NCBI GenBank assembly: GCA_017623455.1
Contig: JAGAPA010000063.1
Span: forward strand, 1 to 38,281
Direction of reading: 5' to 3'
Length of the DNA stretch: 38,281 bases
From: Clostridia bacterium
Lineage (GTDB): Bacteria; Bacillota; Clostridia; Christensenellales; Pumilibacteraceae
Positions 8,229-15,977 of this stretch are shown piece by piece. Both the position numbers and the translations under genes were made by a program. The notes under the pieces are model-generated. The model saw only the letters and a list, made by a program, of their open reading frames with translations, was not told the DNA's origin and ran no database searches. Every line of letters begins with the position of its first letter. Position 1 is the stretch's first letter.

Positions 8229-9318
8229 GAAAAACGGTATAGATTGGATTCTTACCTTGTCTACGCTCGGCTTGCTTGTGTTTGGATGCGTAATGGTGCA
8301 TAGCGCAGGCTCGTATCAGGCAAAGGTCTGGTACGGAAACGAGTATTACTACCTGTTCAAACAGGTTTTAGGCGTTATTCTCGGAATTTTCGCCATGTTC
8401 GCGCTATCACTTTTCGATTATAAAAAGCTGAAAAAGCTGAGGTGGATAATATATATAACGTCGGTAGTGTTGCTTATTCTCGTATTTGTTCCGGGTATAG
8501 GCGTGGAAAATTACGGGGCAAAGCGGTGGATTAAATTTCCGCTCTTTACGTTGCAGTCAAGTGAGATAGCAAAGGTCGGCTTCGTAATCTTCGCGTCAGC
8601 CTATATGTCAGAAAACTACGAAAAAATGACCACGTTCAAGGGTATTCTGCCCGTTCTTATTTCGGGAGGGGTGATATGTGCGCTGATAATTTTAGAGCCT
8701 AACATGTCCATAACCGTATGCGTTGCAATCGTTATGTTCTGTATGCTCTTCATCGGCGGAGCGAGAATAAAGCATTTCGTGTGTATAGGTGCGCCTGCAT
8801 TGCTTGCCGTTCCTGCGCTTATCATTGCAGAACCGTACCGAATGAAAAGATTGATCGCGTTTCTCAATCCGTGGGAATCTCCGCTCGAGGAAGGCTATCA
8901 GCTCGTTCAGTCGTATTATTCGCTCGGTAGTGGAGGAATGTTCGGGCTCGGACTGTTCAATTCGCGTCAAAAATATCTGTTTTTACCTTTTGCCGAAAGC
9001 GATTTTATTTTAAGCATCATTGGCGAAGAGTTGGGGTGGCTCGGGTGCGCGTGTCTTATAAGCGTATACGTGCTCGTGGTTTCGCGCGCGTTCAAGATAG
9101 CAAAAAAGGCGTCCGACAGATTTGGCGCATACCTTGCGTACGGTATCGGTTGTCTTATCTCCGTTCAGGTTATTATTAATATTGCCGTCGTATCGGGATC
9201 AATTCCACCAACCGGTCTTCCGTTGCCGTTCGTGTCAAGCGGAACAAGCTCCATAATAGCTTTTTGTTGCGCGATCGGTATTCTTAACAGCATAAAAAGA
9301 TACGGAGATGCTTACTGA
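8215..9318 (+). CDS. ftsW: FtsW, septal peptidoglycan glycosyltransferase
   Basis: SEDS-family lipid II polymerase working with the division PBP. The 367-residue polytopic protein has YGAKRWIKFPLFTLQSSE, the NPW..P.EEGYQLVQS motif, FAESDFILSIIGEELGW and the C-terminal SIPPTGLPLPFVSSGTSS; all are characteristic of FtsW/RodA/SpoVE. dcw context favours FtsW, although SpoVE function cannot be excluded in a spore former. ATG 8215 is preferred (GAGG seven bases upstream) over TTG 8209. It is the last gene of the first dcw block and faces thiT tail to tail across 111 bp. Confidence 0.93.
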   Translation: MENSKKNGIDWILTLSTLGLLVFGCVMVHSAGSYQAKVWYGNEYYYLFKQVLGVILGIFAMFALSLFDYKKLKKLRWIIYITSVVLLILVFVPGIGVENYGAKRWIKFPLFTLQSSEIAKVGFVIFASAYMSENYEKMTTFKGILPVLISGGVICALIILEPNMSITVCVAIVMFCMLFIGGARIKHFVCIGAPALLAVPALIIAEPYRMKRLIAFLNPWESPLEEGYQLVQSYYSLGSGGMFGLGLFNSRQKYLFLPFAESDFILSIIGEELGWLGCACLISVYVLVVSRAFKIAKKASDRFGAYLAYGIGCLISVQVIINIAVVSGSIPPTGLPLPFVSSGTSSIIAFCCAIGILNSIKRYGDAY

Positions 9319-9429
9319 GATAAAAAAACAAAGCACAAAGTCTGTGTTTTACAGCTTTGCGCCCTGTTGATTTTAGTTTTGCGCTCTTAAACCGCGTTAA
9401 GTCTAAAAGCGGATTTAATTTGTATAAAA

Positions 9430-10263
9430 CTAAGCTTCGATAGCTTCGGCTTCTTCTTCTTTAGCGTCGGAGTTAATCGTCTTTTTTGTTTTTGTAGAGC
9501 AAACGAGCTTATAAATTTCGCGGTTAATACCTTTGGAAGAGAGTAGGAACACGGCAACGACTCCTGCTACTACCGTGTCGGGTAAAAGGTACGCAAGGTT
9601 GTACGTAAGCGAGTATGCAAACGACGCCCAACCTACAAGGTCGCCCTCAAATACCCAAAAGTCTACGCCCTGCGACCAGAACAACATTCCCGCAAGCGTA
9701 TGGGAAGCAAGACGCACAATAAAGTACAGAGCAAGCCCGATAAAGAATTTACCGTGTTTTTTAAGCGCGGGGCCGTCGCTTTGAAACGTTTTGGGGTTTA
9801 CTGCGAAAATACCCACGAGCGAGAGCGCAAGATAAGGCAGTAAATAGTCCAAAAGCGCGCTCCACACCGAAATAACGTACGGACCTTGGCAAAAATTAAG
9901 CAAAGAGAACACGAAGCATACCACCATGCTCTTATTAAAGCCGAATACGTAACAGTAAAGAGCAATCGGGAAAATTGAAGCAAGAGTAACCGAGCCTGCG
10001 TTTGCCAATCTGAAAATACGTATCATGGACAGAACGAAGGACAGCGCAATACACACCGCTCCAAACACCAGTTCTTTGGTGGTGGTCGTTCGCTCAATTC
10101 CGCGCTTTTTGTCTACGTACTTGGACAAAAAGTACAGGGCAACGCCAATGCCGACGATTACGGCGAACATCAGAACCATAAACCAAGGGTTTGTTCCAAC
10201 GTAACGGAAATCGAACATTTCCGCAAGTTTGTCGAATCTGAAAATTTCATCACAGCTCAACAT
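9430..10263 (-). CDS. thiT: Thiamine transporter ThiT (ECF S component)
   Basis: ThiT is the substrate-binding membrane subunit of an energy-coupling-factor transporter for thiamine. After an extra N-terminal membrane segment (about residues 28-48), the 277-residue protein shows the ThiT-like order of motifs: AGSVTLASIFPIALY, a GPYVISVWSALLDYLLPY stretch, RLASHTLAGMLFW and SLTYNLAYLLPDTVVAG. Canonical ThiT is about 180-200 residues, so the N-terminal extension and the acidic C-terminal tail are additions. The TPP riboswitch upstream independently supports thiamine as substrate. GAAGGAG precedes the start. No ECF energising module is in the window. Confidence 0.9.
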   Translation of the reverse strand: MLSCDEIFRFDKLAEMFDFRYVGTNPWFMVLMFAVIVGIGVALYFLSKYVDKKRGIERTTTTKELVFGAVCIALSFVLSMIRIFRLANAGSVTLASIFPIALYCYVFGFNKSMVVCFVFSLLNFCQGPYVISVWSALLDYLLPYLALSLVGIFAVNPKTFQSDGPALKKHGKFFIGLALYFIVRLASHTLAGMLFWSQGVDFWVFEGDLVGWASFAYSLTYNLAYLLPDTVVAGVVAVFLLSSKGINREIYKLVCSTKTKKTINSDAKEEEAEAIEA

Positions 10264-10288
10264 GTTTTTTTCTCCTTCAGGGAAGAGG

Positions 10289-10323
10289 AAAAGGTGACCT
10301 ACGTTGCGTATAAGTCACCTTTT
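10289..10323 (-). terminator. Leader hairpin between TPP riboswitch and thiT
   Basis: AAAAGGTGAC (10289-10298) and GTCACCTTTT (10314-10323) form a perfect 10-bp stem with a 15-nt loop. Read on the minus strand it lies between the riboswitch aptamer and the thiT ribosome-binding site, the usual place for the expression-platform terminator. The U-run on that strand is short (four), so a terminating role is likely but not certain. Confidence 0.65.
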
Positions 10324-10348
10324 TTTGCATTAAAAAAATTTACAAAAA

Positions 10349-10437
10349 GGCTTCCCTACGCGAGTATTAACTCACAGGTTCAAAGAGTCACGGTGTAGGC
10401 ACCGAATCTCAACCTCCCGTTATGAGGTCCCTCCAGC
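10349..10437 (-). promoter_or_regulatory. TPP riboswitch (THI element)
   Basis: On the minus strand the leader contains the conserved THI-box landmarks in order: GGAGGGACCTC, GGTTGAGATTCGG, the segment CTCTTTGAACCTGTGAGTT and CGCGTAGGGAAGCC. GCT and AGC close the outer helix. TGAGA, TTTGAACCTG and CGTAGGGAA are the invariant thiamine-pyrophosphate-binding parts. It sits between the thiT promoter and thiT, so thiT should be switched off by TPP. Confidence 0.95.
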
Positions 10438-10445
10438 ACGCGAAT

Positions 10446-10474
10446 ATTATATAAAATATATTAGGGATTGTCAA
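10446..10474 (-). promoter_or_regulatory. Sigma-A promoter of thiT
   Basis: On the minus strand TTGACA (10474-10469) and TATAAT (10451-10446) are both perfect consensus with a 17-bp spacer. The start would be near 10439, immediately ahead of the riboswitch. Its -35 lies only 7 bp from the -35 of the divergent promoter at 10482. Confidence 0.9.
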
Positions 10475-10481
10475 GTAAATG

Positions 10482-10510
10482 TTGCATTTTATTTGATTTT
10501 AGTGTATAAT
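10482..10510 (+). promoter_or_regulatory. Divergent sigma-A promoter of the membrane-protein/KdpDE-like operon
   Basis: TTGCAT (10482-10487), a 17-bp spacer and TATAAT (10505-10510). Only six bases separate the -10 from ATG 10517, so the transcript would begin at or next to the start codon (leaderless). Confidence 0.75.
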
Positions 10511-10516
10511 GTTCAT

Positions 10517-11347
10517 ATGAAATATATAAAAATGACAGTTAAATATCTTTTCGGTAATTTTTGGCGAGTGTTTCTCACCCTTATTCCCATATCCGTTCTT
10601 TGCGCGTTCTTTATAAAACCGCTTACTTCGGTTACCGCCCTGTTTTATATAACGGCGGAGGAGTTTCATGACCCGAAAGATCTTATCGAAAGTCTTGATT
10701 TTGCCACGGAGTGGTATTATATATTTGTGTATCTTGCAATCACTTTGCTTATCGCCGCGTTTTTAAGCTATGCGTATATTACTATGTATCGGCACATGAG
10801 AACGGGAAAGATATCCATACGTACACCTCTTAGGTATATGAACGGCGGATTTATTCCGTTTGCAAAGATGTTACTGTGCATATTCGTGTATATAATACTT
10901 ATGCAACTGATAATAAGCGGAGTACTCGTACTGTTTAATTCTCTGTTCTCGTCCCTGTCTATTCCTTATTGGATATTCAGAATAATTGCGTACGTATTAA
11001 TCTTATTTATATTCCTGTTCAGTAACTTTATGTTAAAAACACCGCTCATGATGGTTTTCCATATGTACGTATACGGATATGGACTTATGGAAGCTTGGAG
11101 CGCGAACGGAAAACTTTTGCATAACAAATTTTCCGTTACCATGTTTTTCGCAACGCTCATTCCTCTGCTTACCATAGTCGCGCTCAACTTTACGTGTTTA
11201 TTGCTTACCGTTCCGTACTGGCTGGAAATAGTAATCAGAACGGTTGTATACTTTTTCGTATTCGCATATTTTATCGCGCTTGCAATAACGGTAATGTTTG
11301 ATCTTTGCGAAATAGAACGCAGGGACGTTCCGCGTTACAGGAGGTAG
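10517..11347 (+). CDS. Polytopic membrane protein, unknown function
   Basis: I do not recognise this 276-residue protein. It has about six hydrophobic segments (near residues 14-34, 68-92, 114-138, 152-172, 210-232 and 242-264) and a basic C-terminus (RRDVPRYRR). ATG 10517 is preferred over the in-frame ATT upstream because it lies at the predicted transcription start; no ribosome-binding site is present, implying leaderless translation. Its N-terminal pattern, an amphipathic KxxKxFxxxFW stretch before the first membrane segment, resembles the next gene, so the two may be distant paralogues or form a heteromer. It heads an operon ending in a KdpDE-like two-component system. Confidence 0.7.
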   Translation: MKYIKMTVKYLFGNFWRVFLTLIPISVLCAFFIKPLTSVTALFYITAEEFHDPKDLIESLDFATEWYYIFVYLAITLLIAAFLSYAYITMYRHMRTGKISIRTPLRYMNGGFIPFAKMLLCIFVYIILMQLIISGVLVLFNSLFSSLSIPYWIFRIIAYVLILFIFLFSNFMLKTPLMMVFHMYVYGYGLMEAWSANGKLLHNKFSVTMFFATLIPLLTIVALNFTCLLLTVPYWLEIVIRTVVYFFVFAYFIALAITVMFDLCEIERRDVPRYRR

Positions 11348-11349
11348 AA

Positions 11350-12252
11350 ATGTCGTTCAAAAACGCAATCAAACTTGTTTTTACAAAGTTTAATATGGTA
11401 TGGGCAAAGCTTGCCGCAATACTTGTAAGTTCTCTCGTCGTAATAGGTTTGTGTATCGATCCTATTCTTTCCATGTATAGCTGGTTGGAGAATATGGGAT
11501 TTATCGCAAAGCTTGCTCAGGCATGGACAGCCTATTCGTCAAACGGGAATATCGTATCGCTGTTAGAGTCTTTTTTACGTCTAAGCGAACAGTTTTTTAA
11601 TTATTACGTAAGCCATCCGGGAATACTATGGGATTTTACGCTCAAGTTCGGCTTTTTGATATTGGGAGTGTATAAGTTTTTGCTCACAACGTTCGAGCTC
11701 GGTTTTTCAAAGCAGATATACGGCATAATGAGTGATAATTCCAAGCCCGGCTTCTGGGTTTCGTATATTTCGCAGTTCGGAAAGTCTTTGGGGTATTCTT
11801 TGGTAAAAACGGTAACGTTTATGATTTACGATTCGGTAACCTTACTTGTACTGTACCTCGTGCTTAAGGCGGTGTCGGGCGTGCCGTTGCTTATTCCGTT
11901 TGTCGTAATGCTTGTGCTTATCGTATTTCTCACTTTCAGAAGTTCTTTGTTCTTTGCTTGGCTTCCGTATATCACCGTGGATAACCGCAATATGATGGTG
12001 GCGCTCGGTAAAAGCATAATATTGTTTTTCAAAAATTTTGCGAAAGTATTTTCCGCGTATCTCATTTCTTGGATATGCATAATCTCGCTGTGCGTTTTCT
12101 TGACGGTCTTTACGTTTGGAGTAGCGCTCATTATAGCAGTGCCGGTATGTTCGATGCTTCTCGCTTTTTTGAATATGACGCTTTTTTACAGCAGTAACGG
12201 CATGCGTTATTACATGGATGACAAGATTTTCGACGTTAATTATATCAATTAA
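11350..12252 (+). CDS. Polytopic membrane protein, unknown function
   Basis: A 300-residue protein with about six hydrophobic segments, starting MSFKNAIKLVFTKFNMVW. Family not recognised. Start ATG 11350 is set by CAGGAGG, which lies inside the end of the preceding gene; the intergenic gap is two bases, so the two membrane proteins are almost certainly co-translated. Possible roles are a transporter or an envelope-stress module sensed by the downstream kinase; that is inference from context only. Confidence 0.7.
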   Translation: MSFKNAIKLVFTKFNMVWAKLAAILVSSLVVIGLCIDPILSMYSWLENMGFIAKLAQAWTAYSSNGNIVSLLESFLRLSEQFFNYYVSHPGILWDFTLKFGFLILGVYKFLLTTFELGFSKQIYGIMSDNSKPGFWVSYISQFGKSLGYSLVKTVTFMIYDSVTLLVLYLVLKAVSGVPLLIPFVVMLVLIVFLTFRSSLFFAWLPYITVDNRNMMVALGKSIILFFKNFAKVFSAYLISWICIISLCVFLTVFTFGVALIIAVPVCSMLLAFLNMTLFYSSNGMRYYMDDKIFDVNYIN

Positions 12253-12263
12253 GGAGTAACGAT

Positions 12264-12941
12264 ATGAAGCTGACCGCAATCAGGTACGGAACAACTTTGC
12301 TTAACGAGGATTGGATCTTTACGGACGGTAATCCCGACAAAAAGTACCGTATCGCGCTTTTATTTTTTCTTTTGGAAATCAACGGGAAAAAATATTTGGC
12401 GGACGTAGGTTGCGATACCATGCCCGGCTTTGAGCTTATCGAGCACACAAGCCCCATAAAGCTCCTGAACGGGCTTGGGATAAACGGAGCGGATGTGGAC
12501 GGCGTAATACTTTCACATACCCACCACGACCATATTGACGGTATACGTTATTATCCCAACGCAACGGTTTACGTTCACGAGCGTGAGGCGGATAACGTAA
12601 AAAAGCTTGCGCCCGACAATAAAATTATAACCTTTAGCAAAGAATATAAATTAGCCGACAACGTAGTGATAAAACATATAGGCGGACACAGTGCAGGCTC
12701 TTGCGTTGTAGAGCTTACTACCGATAAAACCGTGTACGTATTGTGCGGTGACGAGAGCTATCACAAACTGTGCTTCAGCTGTAAGGATAGGGCAAAAGCA
12801 GGTTACAGCGCAGAGAGATCGGCTTATTTTTATACCGAATACTCAAAGCCGAGATATACCGCCATACTTTTCCACGACGATGATATCGTAAAGGGCGTCG
12901 GCTCACGGGTGTTGTACTGTAACAGTGAGGAAAAATTATGA
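12264..12941 (+). CDS. Metallo-beta-lactamase-fold hydrolase
   Basis: A 225-residue soluble protein with the complete metal-binding set of the MBL superfamily: SHTHHDHIDG (HxHxDH), a later GGHSAGS histidine, an aspartate in CGDESY and a C-terminal LFHDDD histidine. The layout resembles the quorum-quenching-lactonase-like (N-acyl-homoserine lactonase) branch, but the substrate cannot be inferred. AAGGAG precedes ATG 12264. It overlaps the kinase gene by 4 bases (ATGA), tying it to the same operon. Confidence 0.8.
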   Translation: MKLTAIRYGTTLLNEDWIFTDGNPDKKYRIALLFFLLEINGKKYLADVGCDTMPGFELIEHTSPIKLLNGLGINGADVDGVILSHTHHDHIDGIRYYPNATVYVHEREADNVKKLAPDNKIITFSKEYKLADNVVIKHIGGHSAGSCVVELTTDKTVYVLCGDESYHKLCFSCKDRAKAGYSAERSAYFYTEYSKPRYTAILFHDDDIVKGVGSRVLYCNSEEKL

Positions 12942-13996
12942 AAAAATCATCGGTAATTAAAAATATTTTACTTACCGCGCTCGTACTCACGTGTGCGTTC
13001 GGTACTGCAATTCTGATGCAGAACGTGTTTGGAGTAAAGCAGATTGTCGCAGCGGTATTCGTATTTGCCGTTTTTATCGTTTCGTTTATAACGGATAAGT
13101 ACGTTTATGGAATAGTTTCCGCGTTTGTGTCCGTACTTGCGGTAAACTGGGCGTTTACGTTCCCATATTTTGCATTCAGTTTTGGTATGACCGAAAATAT
13201 CGTTTCCGCCGTGGTAATGATAATAATCGCGCTTTTTACGAGTATGCTCGTTACCAAGGTAAAGTACACGGAAGATCTTAAGAGAGAGAATGAAAAGGAA
13301 CGCATGAGAGCTAATCTTTTGCGAGCGGTTTCCCACGATCTGCGCACACCTCTTACCACCATATACGGAGCGACATCCATGTTGCTTGACAGTGGCGACG
13401 CAATAGATAAAGAAAAACAGATCGAGATACTCAAAGGTATAAAAGAGGATGCCGATTGGCTTAACCGCATAGTGGAAAATTTACTGTCGGTTACAAGGAT
13501 AAGTGAAGGAAAGGTTAAAATTATAAAGACTCCCACGGTTTTGGATGAGCTTGTCGATTCGGTAATCGTTCGTTTTAAGAAACGTTATCCCCACGTGAAT
13601 ATAACGGTGCAAATACCCGACGAGATAGTCGTTATTCCCATGGATGCACTGCTGATTTCTCAAGTACTGGTCAATATTTTAGAAAACGCGGTTCACCATG
13701 CAAAAGGAATGACCGAGCTCCGTTTTTGCGTAGAGGTGGATGAAAATAAGGCGTATTTTTCCATAATCGACAATGGTTGCGGAATAGAGAAAGACAGACT
13801 GCTCAATCTGTTTGACGGGTACGGCGGAGAAAAGGATAATTCAAACGATAACCGTAAACGCAATGCGGGTATCGGTCTGTCGGTATGTGCAAGTATAATA
13901 AAAGCGCACGGCGGATTTATCTGCGCAGAAAATCAGAGAGAGGGCGGAGCAAAATTTACGTTTGATCTTGAGCGAGAAAAGGGACAGTATGAATAA
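12938..13996 (+). CDS. KdpD-like sensor histidine kinase (short form)
   Basis: A 352-residue membrane kinase. Four closely spaced membrane segments (residues about 8-105) include AVNWAFTFPYFAFSF, which matches the DUF4118 transmembrane domain of KdpD. Then come the H-box AVSHDLRTPLTT (phospho-acceptor His), an N-box (ILENAVHHA), G1 (DNGCGI) and G2 (NAGIGLSVC). It lacks the large N-terminal cytoplasmic KdpD and USP domains, and no kdpFABC potassium pump is present in the window, so the signal may not be potassium. It overlaps the regulator gene by 8 bases. Confidence 0.88.
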   Translation: MKKSSVIKNILLTALVLTCAFGTAILMQNVFGVKQIVAAVFVFAVFIVSFITDKYVYGIVSAFVSVLAVNWAFTFPYFAFSFGMTENIVSAVVMIIIALFTSMLVTKVKYTEDLKRENEKERMRANLLRAVSHDLRTPLTTIYGATSMLLDSGDAIDKEKQIEILKGIKEDADWLNRIVENLLSVTRISEGKVKIIKTPTVLDELVDSVIVRFKKRYPHVNITVQIPDEIVVIPMDALLISQVLVNILENAVHHAKGMTELRFCVEVDENKAYFSIIDNGCGIEKDRLLNLFDGYGGEKDNSNDNRKRNAGIGLSVCASIIKAHGGFICAENQREGGAKFTFDLEREKGQYE

Positions 13997-14693
13997 TAAG
14001 TATAAAATTTTAGTAGTGGAAGATGAAAAAAATATACAAACTCTCGTTTCCGCACTTTTAGAAACGGAGGGATATAGTGTTATATCGGCGTATAATTTGG
14101 CGGAAGCGGATATGCTTTTCGTTTCGCATCGCCCCGATCTTATAATTTTGGATCTGGGCATGCCCGACGGTGACGGTATAGTGTTTTTGAAAAAATTACG
14201 CAAAACAACAGCAGTTCCGCTGATCGTGCTTTCCGCGCGTAATTCGGAGAGTGACAAGGTGGACGCGCTTGACGCAGGCGCAAACGATTACGTTACAAAG
14301 CCGTTTTCATCCGCAGAGTTTCTTGCGCGTATCCGAAGCGCGCTCAGAAGCGTAAGGTTGAGCGAAACAGGCAGACTTCCGCACGCAACGTTCAACGTAG
14401 ACGATTTGAAAATAGATTACGAGTCAAGGCGCATCTTTATTGCAAACGCCGAGATTCGTCTTACGCAAACGGAATATAATATTGTTGCGTTTCTTGCGCA
14501 AAACGCAGGAAAAATGATGACGTATCAGGGCATCATAAAAGCAATCTGGGGCTATCCCGACGGCGGAGGTATTAAAAAGCTACAGGTAAATATGGCAAAT
14601 ATCCGTAAAAAATTCGGTATAAAGCCGGGAGAAGAGAGCTATATCGTAAACGAGCTGGGCGTGGGGTACAGAATGAAAGGCTTGGAAGAATAG
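13989..14693 (+). CDS. KdpE-like OmpR-family response regulator
   Basis: A 234-residue regulator with a receiver domain (acidic VVEDEKN, phospho-acceptor in LIILDLGMPDGDG, KPFSSAEF lysine) and a C-terminal winged helix (LTQTEYNIVAFLAQNAGKMM to YIVNELGVGYRM). It is the cognate partner of the preceding KdpD-like kinase. ATG 13989 inside the kinase 3' end is chosen; the longer reading frame from 13962 adds residues not found in the family. Last gene of the five-gene operon. Confidence 0.92.
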   Translation: MNNKYKILVVEDEKNIQTLVSALLETEGYSVISAYNLAEADMLFVSHRPDLIILDLGMPDGDGIVFLKKLRKTTAVPLIVLSARNSESDKVDALDAGANDYVTKPFSSAEFLARIRSALRSVRLSETGRLPHATFNVDDLKIDYESRRIFIANAEIRLTQTEYNIVAFLAQNAGKMMTYQGIIKAIWGYPDGGGIKKLQVNMANIRKKFGIKPGEESYIVNELGVGYRMKGLEE

Positions 14694-14707
14694 GAACGTA
14701 AAACAAA

Positions 14708-14736
14708 AGCGGTGCAACCATTTCGGTTGTACCGCT
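14708..14736. terminator. Hairpin terminator between the response regulator and serA
   Basis: AGCGGTGCAACC (14708-14719) pairs with GGTTGTACCGCT (14725-14736) over 12 bp with one G-U pair and a 5-nt loop. T-rich sequence follows, with a run of six T at 14753. It lies between convergent genes and may serve both strands. Confidence 0.65.
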
Positions 14737-14798
14737 CTATTCGTTTTATGCTTTTTTCGGTTGGTCTGAAATCAACCGTTTATCACGCCGTAGCCTTA

Positions 14799-15956
14799 TT
14801 ATAAAACTCTGAGTCTGATGATGTTGTCGAGGGACTTAATTCTCTCGATAACGTGTTCGTTCACGCTGTCGTCGAGGTCAATAATGATATAAGCGTAGTC
14901 GCCCTTAGATTGAGATACGAGGTTTGCAATGTTTACGCCCTCTTCACTGATAACGGTAGTGATGGAGTTAATAACGTTCTTGATGTTTCTGTGGAACACG
15001 GTAATACGGCATTTTCCCTGACGCGCAACCTGACAGCGAGGAAGGTTAACGGAGTTAACGATATTTCCGTTTTCAAAGAAGTCAACCATCTGACGCGCAA
15101 CCATAACCGCACAGTTGTCTTCGGCTTCGGGTGTGCTTGCTCCAAGGTGAGGAGTACAGATAATATCTTCCACGCCCAAAAGTTCGTCGCAAGCAAAGTC
15201 GGTAACGTAGCGAGAAACTTTTCCGCTCTTTACAGCCTCTATGATATCGGCGTTGTTTACAAGTTCGCCACGGGCAAAGTTAAGGATTGCGATACCGTCT
15301 TTCATATTCTCAATGGAAGCCTTGTTTACAAGCTCTCTTGTAGAATCGGTAAGAGGTACGTGCAAGGTAACGTAGTCGCACTTAGCAAAAAGCGCGGAAA
15401 GATCGGTTTCCTTGATTACGTGATTGTCAAGATGCCAAGCTCCGTCAATAGAGATGTAGGGATCGTAACCGATAACCTTCATTCCAAGAGCGATAGCCGC
15501 GTTTGCAACGAGTGCGCCTATTGCGCCAAGTCCGATAATACCAAGCGTCTTGCCTGCAATTTCAGGACCAACGAAAGCTTTCTTGCCCTTTTCAACCTGC
15601 TTGGAAATGTCGGGAGTACCCTTAAGAGTGTTGGTCCACTCAATACCTGCCGTAACCTTACGTGAAGCAAGTAAAAGTCCGCACAAAACAAGCTCTTTAA
15701 CCGCGTTTGCGTTTGCTCCGGGAGTGTTAAAAACAACGATACCCTGCTCCGAGCACTTGGGAATGGGGATATTGTTTACGCCTGCGCCTGCTCTTCCTAC
15801 GCAAAGAACGGAGGAGGGGATTTCGTAGTCGTGCATATTAAAGGAGCGAAGCATAATACCCTTGGGGTCTGCGCTTTCCTTTACGAGTGTATAGTCGTTA
15901 CCGAGAGCGTTTTCGGCAACCTTGCTTATGTCGTTAAGTTTCAATATTTCAGTCAT
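14799..15956 (-). CDS. serA: D-3-phosphoglycerate dehydrogenase
   Basis: SerA oxidises 3-phosphoglycerate to 3-phosphohydroxypyruvate, the first step of serine synthesis. The 385-residue product has a substrate-binding N-terminal part (GRAGAGVNNI, NTPGANANAVKEL), an NAD-binding core (GKTLGIIGLGAIG), the catalytic arginine and histidine motifs (FARGELVNN, CTPHLGASTPEA) and a C-terminal ACT domain. This is the short type without the intervening ASB domain. ATG 15956 follows GGAG; the upstream TTG at 15977 is less likely. It lies 21 bases downstream of serC in one operon. Confidence 0.95.
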   Translation of the reverse strand: MTEILKLNDISKVAENALGNDYTLVKESADPKGIMLRSFNMHDYEIPSSVLCVGRAGAGVNNIPIPKCSEQGIVVFNTPGANANAVKELVLCGLLLASRKVTAGIEWTNTLKGTPDISKQVEKGKKAFVGPEIAGKTLGIIGLGAIGALVANAAIALGMKVIGYDPYISIDGAWHLDNHVIKETDLSALFAKCDYVTLHVPLTDSTRELVNKASIENMKDGIAILNFARGELVNNADIIEAVKSGKVSRYVTDFACDELLGVEDIICTPHLGASTPEAEDNCAVMVARQMVDFFENGNIVNSVNLPRCQVARQGKCRITVFHRNIKNVINSITTVISEEGVNIANLVSQSKGDYAYIIIDLDDSVNEHVIERIKSLDNIIRLRVL

Positions 15957-15977
15957 AATATTTTTCTCCAATTTCAA

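Noticed and set aside
9319..9429. Terminator between ftsW and thiT
   Set aside because: CAAAGC/GCTTTG and CACA/TGTG pairings exist but the stems are short with large loops and no clean T-run, so I did not call it.
14853..15665. 270-codon open frame opposite serA
   Set aside because: It is antisense to clear SerA coding sequence with all catalytic motifs, and shows no family resemblance or ribosome-binding site.
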